Assembly (NCBI GenBank): GCA_010024525.1
Contig: RGGS01000099.1
Span: 1 to 5,705 of the forward strand
Direction: 5' to 3'
DNA: 5,705 nucleotides
DNA from: Verrucomicrobiota bacterium
GTDB lineage: Bacteria; Verrucomicrobiota; Verrucomicrobiia; Methylacidiphilales; Verrucolacustridaceae
A program made the position numbers and the translations under genes. Shown in pieces: positions 1-4,887 of this stretch (position 1 is the stretch's first letter; each line of letters begins with the position of its first letter). Below the pieces are notes generated by a model. The model was given only the letters and a program-made list of their open reading frames with translations, was not told the DNA's origin and ran no database searches.

Positions 1-51
1 GCTGGCCACAGCCACGAGCGCGGCAAGAACTGAAGTAATGCGCTTGATCAT
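1..51 (-). CDS. N-terminal start of a secreted or membrane protein (partial, runs off window)
   Basis: Only the first 17 codons are inside the window, reading MIKRITSVLAALVAVAS with no stop before base 1. The pattern of a short basic start (Lys3, Arg4) followed by an unbroken Leu/Ala/Val core is that of a Sec signal peptide, so the product is probably exported or membrane-anchored. The ATG at 49-51 is supported by an AAGGAG Shine-Dalgarno sequence ten bases upstream and by a well-formed promoter at 134-161. This gives a leader of about 75 bases. The mature protein lies outside the window, so no function can be given. The neighbouring genes also encode exported proteins, but separate promoter and terminator signals suggest that this is its own transcription unit. 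Confidence 0.75.
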   Translation of the reverse strand, partial: MIKRITSVLAALVAVAS

Positions 52-61
52 TTTGTTTTTT

Positions 62-67
62 CTCCTT
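62..67 (-). promoter_or_regulatory. Shine-Dalgarno sequence of the gene starting at 51
   Basis: On the minus strand this reads AAGGAG, followed by ten A-rich bases and then the ATG at 51. It fixes the start codon of the partial signal-peptide gene. The same bases can pair with an upstream CCTTGT (see 64-93). Confidence 0.75.
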
Positions 68-93
68 GTTTGTGTTTGTTTGTGTTCACAAGG
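64..93 (-). promoter_or_regulatory. Leader inverted repeat overlapping the ribosome binding site
   Basis: In the leader of the leftmost gene, CCTTGT (minus strand, 93-88) is the exact reverse complement of ACAAGG (69-64), whose AAGG belongs to the Shine-Dalgarno sequence. The 18-base loop between them is A/C-rich and made of CAAA/ACAC repeats. If the 6-bp stem forms in the mRNA, it would partly hide the ribosome binding site. The stem is short and the loop large, so this is a possible rather than an established control element. Confidence 0.3.
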
Positions 94-133
94 CACCGTG
101 ATTGTTAAGCCAAAGTACTCTGTGAACTGGGAA

Positions 134-161
134 ATAGTAATGGAACCACCACCCGGGTCAA
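134..161 (-). promoter_or_regulatory. Sigma70-type promoter reading left
   Basis: On the minus strand, TTGACC (161-156) and TACTAT (139-134) are separated by 16 bases, close to the TTGACA/TATAAT consensus on both boxes. Transcription would begin near 127, about 75 bases before the ATG at 51. The -35 box lies inside a palindromic cluster (155-210) that could be a regulator site. Confidence 0.6.
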
Positions 162-210
162 CAAAATATTTTGAACGTTTTTGACCCCCACCTGTCGGTA
201 TAGGTTCAAA
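155..210. repeat. Nested palindromes at the left promoter, possible operator
   Basis: Three inverted repeats overlap here: GGGTCAA (155-161) with TTGACCC (181-187); a perfect 12-bp palindrome CAAAATATTTTG (162-173); and TTTGAAC (170-176) with GTTCAAA (204-210). They cover the -35 box of the leftward promoter and the DNA just upstream of it, where an activator or repressor would bind. No regulator family is recognisable from these sequences. Confidence 0.4.
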
Positions 211-240
211 TTACGAGCGTCTCCGAGGGTGTTCGGCAAG

Positions 241-274
241 AAGCGCAGGCCGCCAAAGCCTGCGCTTTTTGTTT
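241..274 (+). terminator. Strong intrinsic terminator on the plus strand
   Basis: AAGCGCAGGC (241-250) and GCCTGCGCTT (258-267) form a perfect 10-bp GC-rich stem with a 7-base loop, followed by TTTGTTT on the plus strand. On the minus strand the stem is followed by CTTGCC instead, so the terminator is oriented rightward. No plus-strand gene is recognisable upstream in the window, so what it terminates is unknown: a short RNA started near 200, or transcription entering this spacer. Confidence 0.7.
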
Positions 275-345
275 ATAGCATTGATTGATAATCACTTGGG
301 CTTTAGCCGGCCCGCCGTCTTCCCCTCTCCAGAGTCATTAGTTCT

Positions 346-456
346 TTATTCACAATATGATGTGGATTGAACCCATAAGAACCAGGCAGGAAGATAAATA
401 ATAGCCAGATCCATCAAGCCATCCCAGCCAGCCAATGATATGTAATATACTCCCAT
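346..456 (-). CDS. Possible 36-residue hydrophobic membrane peptide
   Basis: This small open frame starts at the ATG at 454-456 and ends with TAA at 346-348. It is preceded by GGGGAGGT (473-466 on the minus strand), a close match to the 16S rRNA anti-Shine-Dalgarno partner, nine bases before the ATG. The product begins MGVYYISLAG and its second half, with LAIIYLPAWFLWV at residues 17-29, could form one membrane segment. It ends in STSYCE. I do not recognise a family, and very short membrane peptides have little sequence to match. The strong ribosome binding site is the main support; no clear promoter was found. It could also be a chance frame in a repeat-rich spacer. Confidence 0.35.
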   Translation of the reverse strand: MGVYYISLAGWDGLMDLAIIYLPAWFLWVQSTSYCE

Positions 457-794
457 TAGGCCCTGACCTCCCCAAATGGGACAATCTCAATGATCACCCC
501 TTAACTTAAGCCTCGAAATAGGAATTGAAAACTTGGCGGGCTCAATCGAGACCGCCCTATCTAAGCATCAAGCTACCCGCTAGGTAAGGCCCGACATCCT
601 GGGCGTGCCGCAGTTAAAAATTGGTATCTCAAGCCTAGCCGGAAGATTTTAAAGGACAGGTGGGATAAGTTGGATGGTTGCTTAGTCCTTCCCCATTTGG
701 GAAAGCCTAACCCACTGTATCATTTCTCTGCTTTACGCTTTCTAAATTCGAATTTCCAAATCCCGAATCAAATCATTACTACGATGTCTGATGT
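457..794. other. Gene-free spacer with hairpins and repeats
   Basis: I see no convincing coding frame here. The stretch holds a 10-bp inverted repeat, CCCAAATGGG (471-480) and CCCATTTGGG (692-701), placed 221 bases apart (start to start). It also holds a local hairpin at 535-556 (GGCGG with CCGCC, then CTC with GAG around an AATC loop, broken by one G/A mismatch) and a perfect palindrome AAATTCGAATTT at 744-755. It could hold a structured RNA or a decayed repeat element. No terminator with a clear T-tract was found for the gene ending at 833. Confidence 0.5.
471..701. repeat. 10-bp inverted repeat pair bounding the spacer core
   Basis: CCCAAATGGG at 471-480 has an exact reverse complement, CCCATTTGGG, at 692-701. 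The flanks beyond the ten bases do not match. The left arm overlaps the Shine-Dalgarno region of the small frame at 346-456. The bracketed bases contain no transposase frame, so this could be ends of a short non-autonomous element or a long-range RNA pairing. Ten bases is short enough that chance cannot be excluded. Confidence 0.35.
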
Positions 795-812
795 CTAAAC
801 GACTAAAAGACT
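795..812. repeat. 18-bp direct repeat, copy 1 (3' side of the large gene)
   Basis: CTAAACGACTAAAAGACT occurs here and again, identically and in the same orientation, at 4337-4354. This copy is 20 bases past the stop codon of the large gene; the other lies inside its first codons. To its left sit AT-rich bases with ATTCGAATTT and AATCCCGAATC, loosely resembling the AATCCGC units next to copy 2. This suggests that both are members of one dispersed intergenic repeat family. Confidence 0.75.
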
Positions 813-832
813 ATCGCAGTGCCTCGCCCAGC

Positions 833-2275
833 TTATTCCGAAATCTTCAACCGAAGGAACTTTCGGTTGGTGCCATCGATCGGAACGGTGGCCGTCTTTT
901 TGATGACGTCCACGCCGTTCACATTGTTCGTGCCCAGGGTGGCGATATTACTGCTGGGAACGCTGCCCCAATTGGAATCCGCCAAGTTGGTGTGCACCTG
1001 CGGGGTTACCAAGTTCGAATTCGTGGCATTTTTACGAACGTAATAGGTCATCACCAGGCTGCTACTGTTGAAGGTGGTCGAAGGGTAGTTAGACGGGCTC
1101 ACGGCCGTTGAGGAGTTGGACGCCCCATAGGCATACTGCAAAAGCAGATCCGCCGACGGCAGGTTGCTTCCCCGCCAACCGGAGAAGGAACTGTCGGGAG
1201 GTGGGGCAATGGTAAAAGTGACCGCCTGATTATTCGTCCCCGCCGCATTCGTGGCCGTCAGAATCGCATTGGTAAACGTGCCGGCTGCCGTTGGCGTGCC
1301 GGTGATTGCCCCACTGGAGGCGACCGATAACCCGCTCGGCAGACCCGTCCCAGAAAACACGATCGGCGCATCCCCGGTGGCCGTGATGTTGTTGCTGAAG
1401 GCCACGCCTACCGTGCCCGTGAAAGCATTGGTGCTGGTAATCGTCGGTGCAACGGCTGTCTGCACTTCCACACTCCCCGTTACCTCAAAATCCACATTCG
1501 GATTGCTGTCTTTATCATAAATATACCAAGTGCCAGTGGTGTTGGTACCACCAAAATTAACGATCCGGAAGGTGACCGACGTGTTGGCCGGAACATTTTG
1601 TAACGTCGGATTGGTGCTGAGATCAATCGCGGCCGCCAAACTGTCACCCGCGCTGTTGGTTCCAGGGTAAGTCAAAGCCGCCACATCGCTGAAAGATCCG
1701 GAACCGATCTGCACCTGCACCACCCCGCTTGCGGGGCCGGAGCTGGAGCGGCGATAATTCATCTTGCTAATCCCGCTGAGCGACAATTTGTATCCGTTGG
1801 TGGCCGCGATCGTGAAACTTACAAATTTATTCGAACTTACTGCCGTGGCGGCATCCGGGGATGACCAGTCAACACCTCCCCATCCCCGCGCAGCTGCCGT
1901 ACCGGATGTCAGAACACCTGATCCACGGGTTAGACCGTTGGAAACAATCAAGTTACTGGCGGAAACCGTGGGATACCATGGGCTGACGCCGTAGCTGGTC
2001 TCCCCTCTGGCATCCCATCCAACCAAGGAATTGGAACTGACCCCACGCGTGGCGTCATACACGTTGCCGGCAACAGTCAGATCATTGGTAAGTCCCGAGC
2101 TGACGTGGCGAACTAAGGCGCCTGATAAAGCACCTTGGGCCGCCGATGCACTGATTCTAACGTAAAGTGTCGTGTTGGTGACCGTTCCGCCGGCCGGCTT
2201 GACAGTAAGTTCATTGGTGAAGACGGAATTGTCGGAACTGATCTGCAGATCCGTGCCCGAGGTCGTCACCGTCAC
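833..2275 (-). CDS. C-terminal half of a large secreted multidomain protein (split from 2298-4373)
   Basis: This 480-residue frame continues the protein begun at 4373 but in another frame. Residues 1-70 are most of an Ig-like domain of the kind seen in Bacteroidetes and Verrucomicrobia exported proteins (ISSDNSVF, TLYVRISA, LTVAG). Residues 75-268 form a jelly-roll module (FVSFTIA, YRRSSSGP, TGTWYIYDKDS). Residues 277-356 are a He_PIG-type Ig domain with the signature LPSGLSVASSGAITGTPTAAG. Residues 363-480 are a C-terminal domain starting FSGWRG and ending FLRLKISE, a tail common on large verrucomicrobial secreted proteins. The GTG at 2273-2275 has no ribosome binding site and begins inside a domain, so independent translation is unlikely. 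The frame is open without stop to at least 2299. No catalytic residues are recognisable; a cell-surface, adhesive or binding role is an inference from the domains. Confidence 0.8.
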   Translation of the reverse strand: MTVTTSGTDLQISSDNSVFTNELTVKPAGGTVTNTTLYVRISASAAQGALSGALVRHVSSGLTNDLTVAGNVYDATRGVSSNSLVGWDARGETSYGVSPWYPTVSASNLIVSNGLTRGSGVLTSGTAAARGWGGVDWSSPDAATAVSSNKFVSFTIAATNGYKLSLSGISKMNYRRSSSGPASGVVQVQIGSGSFSDVAALTYPGTNSAGDSLAAAIDLSTNPTLQNVPANTSVTFRIVNFGGTNTTGTWYIYDKDSNPNVDFEVTGSVEVQTAVAPTITSTNAFTGTVGVAFSNNITATGDAPIVFSGTGLPSGLSVASSGAITGTPTAAGTFTNAILTATNAAGTNNQAVTFTIAPPPDSSFSGWRGSNLPSADLLLQYAYGASNSSTAVSPSNYPSTTFNSSSLVMTYYVRKNATNSNLVTPQVHTNLADSNWGSVPSSNIATLGTNNVNGVDVIKKTATVPIDGTNRKFLRLKISE

Positions 2276-2293
2276 GTCATTGGTCAGGTTGCT

Positions 2294-2308
2294 GCCCTTA
2301 CACCAAAA
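2294..2308 (-). other. Frame break inside the large secreted-protein gene
   Basis: On the minus strand the first frame ends TGG GTT TTG GTG TAA at 2298. The next domain resumes in the second frame as AAG GGC AGC AAC CTG (KGSNL). Dropping the T at 2300 would join them as WVLVKGSNLTND. But the left-hand jelly-roll stops before its closing strands, and the right-hand Ig domain lacks its first strands. That suggests that more than one base is missing at this join: a deletion, or an assembly error. Confidence 0.7.
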
Positions 2309-4373
2309 CCCATGTGCTGTTCGTGCTCAAAGTTCCACTAGCTAGATCGGCAGCGTAGTTGTCGGTGCTGGAGCGGAGAGCGTAGGCCGCCGGCCCGGTG
2401 CTTGTGGCGCGATGGCCAAAAGAAAAATTGGTGATGGCCAGGTTGCTGCTGCTGACCGGCGCGGTGACAGTGATCTCAAAATAGGCACTTCCGCTGGCAT
2501 TCGTATTCAGTATTCCAGTCCGGGCAGCTACGCTGGCATTGGCGCTGCCGGAAGCCGCCAATCCAAAGGAATTTGTATAGCCGGATGAGACGGACGACGA
2601 GCCGAGCATTGTATTTGTCCCGTTATTATTTCCAAAGGCCAGCGCTCCAATCGTCCAGCCAGAGGGCGTCACAGTGGGCGTGTCGGTGTTAAAGTTCCAA
2701 TAAGCCACCCCGCTCGGATAAACCAACAAGGTCTGTGTTGCATCTGTGGCCGCGTTCCAATTCTCGTTGCCAGCCTGGCTGGCGGTAATTGTCGTTGTTC
2801 CACTCCCCACGACCGTCACCGAGTTGCCGGAGACGGTCGCCACGTTGGTATTAGAACTGGCATAGCTGACCGCTAAACCGGAACTGGCTGTGGCCGAAAT
2901 AGAGAAAGGAGCATCCCCCACCACCTTCGCCGGCAGCACGGCAAACGTGATGGTCTGGTTGCCCTTGGTGATTTCGAAGCCGATTGTGGCATTGCTGCTG
3001 GTTCCCGTCACGTTGTCCGCCGTCACCGTGATGCTGTTCGTCACCGCATTGGTGGGCGTACCTGTGATGGTACCGTTGTTGGAGTTGAACGTCAGCCCTC
3101 CCGGCAGCGTACCGGAAACTAGCGCGAAATTCGTGGGACTGCCCGAAGCCGGAATCGTCTGAGAAAAAGCAGCCCCCACTTGACCTGTAAAGTTGGTGGC
3201 TATGATCACTGGCACCTGCCCCGCCTGATTGATCATCCCGCTCACCGCCAGATTGGTGCTGGCGGAGCCGCTGACATGGCTGATGGAAGCGGAAAAGTTA
3301 TTGGTGGCCGTCGAACTGGCGGCGATCCGGGCAAAAATCGTCGTCGAGGCAACCACCCCCGCATTCTGGGTCAAGTTGATGGCGTTGGTCGAAAATCCCG
3401 ATGAGCTGTTCGTGCTCACCTCCACCAAAGACGAGTTGGGTGTGATGGCGATGTTGGTTGAGCCTAAATTTGTGCCGCTGACCGTGTAGCTAATCGGAGC
3501 CGAAGCCGAGTCAGTGAATGTGGAACCAAGGTTGAGTGAATTTGTAGAGAGCGTGATCGCAGGAGTTGTCGTCAGAGTGCCAGTAATTTTAGCTTCATCT
3601 ATGGCCCATGTTTCATTTGCATCGTTGTTGAGCAAAACAACGCGCACCGTCAGATTTTGAACAGCAGGCAAGGCTGACACCTTCAAAGTGCTGAAGCCAT
3701 CTGATGTTCTGTCGCCTCCAGCGCTTGGGGCAAAAGCGGAGAATGTGTTGTTAGCAGCGTAGGCATTTGAAGCTACACCAGTCCCTGCCGAGTAGGCCCA
3801 TCGGGCATTGCTAGCCCCAGAAACTCGCAACCTCTGGTACCAAGTTGTTCCGCCGTCAGGACTGACTTCTATAGTTACGTTGTCACCAGCGTCAGCGCCG
3901 TTCGCTGCGCTAGTACCAGTCGAAATTGATGCAAGGCGGAGGGAAAACTCGATATTGGCAAAATTCTGAGCATCGACAGATGAAAAAAGCAAAGTTCGAG
4001 AGCTGCCAGCAACACGATACCCGGTGGAGCCATCCGTAAAGTATGGTGAATTAGCAGGAGCAGTGTTTGAGGCGGGCGTATTGCCGGAAATAGTGCCCGC
4101 GGTTCCTCCGGTACCGGAGACAGTATATGTCATCGTTGGCGTTCCCGGTGATGTTTCAAAATTCTGCACGCCAACAATCGTCTGCGCCTGCGCCGCCACG
4201 GAAAGTCCAAACGCCAAAACAGCTGCGAAGAAAAGGTTCCGCGTTATGCGTGCCCGAATCCGCAATCCGAAATCCGCAATGCCAAATTTCCCCATTTCCC
4301 TGCAGCCTTTTTCCCGCTTCCCTCCATCACTAACGCCTAAACGACTAAAAGACTTCTGCAGAGGAGAGTTCAT
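2298..4373 (-). CDS. N-terminal part of a large secreted multidomain Ig/jelly-roll protein
   Basis: This 691-residue frame encodes an exported protein. Residues 43-63 form a signal peptide with a hydrophobic core (LFFAAVLAFGLSVAAQA), probably cut after AQA. Residues 67-265 are a jelly-roll module ending ETWAIDEAKITG. Residues 271-380 are an Ig-like domain (YTVSGTNL, IFARIA, LAVSG). Residues 386-468 are a He_PIG Ig domain (LPGGLTFNSNNGTITGTP). Residues 470-551 are a Big-type repeat (KGNQTITF, VVGDAPFS, GTTTITASQAGNENWNAA). Residues 555-691 are a second jelly-roll (VAYWNFN, YALRSSTDNY) cut short after STWVLV. The start at 4373 has GGAG eight bases upstream, but residues 7-40 are translated repeat DNA. 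Met27 or Leu37 (TTG) are alternative starts. The intact protein would exceed 1,170 residues. It probably acts outside the cell or on its surface; no enzyme motif is visible. Confidence 0.85.
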   Translation of the reverse strand: MNSPLQKSFSRLGVSDGGKREKGCREMGKFGIADFGLRIRARITRNLFFAAVLAFGLSVAAQAQTIVGVQNFETSPGTPTMTYTVSGTGGTAGTISGNTPASNTAPANSPYFTDGSTGYRVAGSSRTLLFSSVDAQNFANIEFSLRLASISTGTSAANGADAGDNVTIEVSPDGGTTWYQRLRVSGASNARWAYSAGTGVASNAYAANNTFSAFAPSAGGDRTSDGFSTLKVSALPAVQNLTVRVVLLNNDANETWAIDEAKITGTLTTTPAITLSTNSLNLGSTFTDSASAPISYTVSGTNLGSTNIAITPNSSLVEVSTNSSSGFSTNAINLTQNAGVVASTTIFARIAASSTATNNFSASISHVSGSASTNLAVSGMINQAGQVPVIIATNFTGQVGAAFSQTIPASGSPTNFALVSGTLPGGLTFNSNNGTITGTPTNAVTNSITVTADNVTGTSSNATIGFEITKGNQTITFAVLPAKVVGDAPFSISATASSGLAVSYASSNTNVATVSGNSVTVVGSGTTTITASQAGNENWNAATDATQTLLVYPSGVAYWNFNTDTPTVTPSGWTIGALAFGNNNGTNTMLGSSSVSSGYTNSFGLAASGSANASVAARTGILNTNASGSAYFEITVTAPVSSSNLAITNFSFGHRATSTGPAAYALRSSTDNYAADLASGTLSTNSTWVLV
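4254..4354. repeat. Intergenic-type repeat lying inside the coding start of the large gene
   Basis: This block contains a 7-base tandem array, AATCCGC, AATCCGA, AATCCGC and a degenerate fourth unit, from 4257 to about 4284. It also has CCTGCAGCCT (4299-4308), CCTCCATCACTAACG (4321-4335) and the 18-bp repeat at 4337-4354. Parts recur outside genes: the 18-mer at 795, the 15-mer inverted at 4715-4729 and CCTGCAGCCT at 4796-4805. Read on the minus strand it encodes SFSRLGVSDGG and FGIADFGLRIR, a low-meaning N-terminal extension before the signal peptide. Confidence 0.65.
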
Positions 4374-4381
4374 TTTTTAAT

Positions 4382-4385
4382 CTCC
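4382..4385 (-). promoter_or_regulatory. Shine-Dalgarno sequence for the start at 4373
   Basis: GGAG on the minus strand is followed by ATTAAAAA (8 bases) and the ATG at 4371-4373. The spacing is near ideal, and this supports the long N-terminus even though the following codons come from repeat DNA. The internal Met27 has no equally good site. Confidence 0.6.
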
Positions 4386-4612
4386 AGAGTTAGATGCGAC
4401 GAAGTTGCTGGGCTGTGAAGACAACCCCTGTTTAGACCGTTTTTGGTCATGACAGTACCACACTACAAATGTGCTACGGATTCGGCGGATTGCTAGGGCC
4501 TTTTTGTGACACTTTGATGGCAAAATGTGGACATATATTTATATATAAAAACATGCAGACTAGAGCTTTACGCCTATAAACAACGATTATTAGAAAATCT
4601 TAATAAGCACAT

Positions 4613-4642
4613 TTTATACCGGAATCCACACATCTCTCTAAA
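4613..4642 (-). promoter_or_regulatory. Candidate promoter for the large secreted-protein gene
   Basis: On the minus strand TTTAGA (4642-4637) and TATAAA (4618-4613) are separated by 18 bases, matching the sigma70 boxes at 4 and 5 of 6 positions. It would give a leader of about 230 bases, which is long. A start within the AT-rich run near 4525-4541 is an alternative. Confidence 0.3.
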
Positions 4643-4714
4643 GGGCTAGGTGTTTGGTGGAAGGTTTAAGGCGGGAGGTGGAAGTCTCAGGGGCAAGCTG
4701 TTTAGCGGTTTCGT

Positions 4715-4781
4715 CGTTAGTGATGGAGGAAACGATCAAAGCTTCCGGGTTCACTCCATGACTAAAGCCTAAATGGCTGAA
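4715..4781. repeat. Diverged and inverted copies of the local repeat
   Basis: CGTTAGTGATGGAGG (4715-4729) is the exact reverse complement of 4321-4335. Close by, CTAAAGCCTAAATGGCTGAA (4762-4781) matches 4330-4349 at 16 of 20 positions in direct orientation, and CCTGCAGCCT (4796-4805) repeats 4299-4308. The pieces are in mixed order and orientation, as expected of old, rearranged intergenic repeats. Confidence 0.6.
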
Positions 4782-4815
4782 CCCCTTCCTGCTCGCCTGC
4801 AGCCTACAGCCTCTT

Positions 4816-4841
4816 CAAAAACAGAAAGGCCGAGAGCCTTT
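4816..4841 (-). terminator. Intrinsic terminator after the gene at 4888
   Basis: On the minus strand AAAGGC (4841-4836), loop TCTCG and GCCTTT (4830-4825) are followed by CTGTTTTTG, a hairpin plus T-tract 47 bases past the stop codon at 4888. A competing stem, GAGAG with CTCTC, overlaps its left side. It separates this gene from the large gene downstream, so the two are not an operon. Confidence 0.65.
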
Positions 4842-4887
4842 TAGCTCCCAGCCTCTCTTCAACTTTAACTGAAATCTAAAACAACAA

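Larger units (their letters stand above)
4386..4887. other. AT-rich spacer upstream of the large gene, with repeat remnants
   Basis: No coding frame is convincing in these 500 bases. Bases 4501-4560 are about 30 percent GC, far below the flanking genes, with a TATATTTATATATAAAA run (4525-4541) typical of bendable, easily melted promoter DNA. GACC/GGTC arms (4435-4448) and a GTCATGAC palindrome (4446-4453) sit between this run and the large gene and could be a small regulator site. The right half holds diverged repeat copies and the terminator of the gene at 4888. Confidence 0.5.

Noticed and set aside
140..184. Plus-strand mini frame MEPPPGSTKYFERF
   Set aside because: It has no clear ribosome binding site, is 14 residues long, and its bases are better explained by the leftward promoter and palindromes.
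195..220. tRNA T-loop-like GGTTCAAAT
   Set aside because: The flanking bases do not form the T-stem and no acceptor or anticodon arm can be found nearby.
1251..1520. Plus-strand frames opposite the large gene
   Set aside because: They lie antisense to clear Ig and jelly-roll domains, lack ribosome binding sites and encode low-complexity Val/Pro/Leu-rich or Arg/Gly-rich strings. They are shadows of the minus-strand codons.
2290..2310. Programmed +1 frameshift joining the two halves of the large gene
   Set aside because: There is no recognised slippery motif or stimulating upstream Shine-Dalgarno, and the domains on both sides are incomplete, which a frameshift during translation would not repair.
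4257..4284. CRISPR array
   Set aside because: The repeated units are only 7 bases, contiguous and without spacers. It is a short tandem repeat.
4024..4380. Plus-strand frame of 118 codons across the start of the large gene
   Set aside because: It is antisense to the signal peptide and first module and is partly translated repeat DNA; no domain or ribosome binding site supports it.
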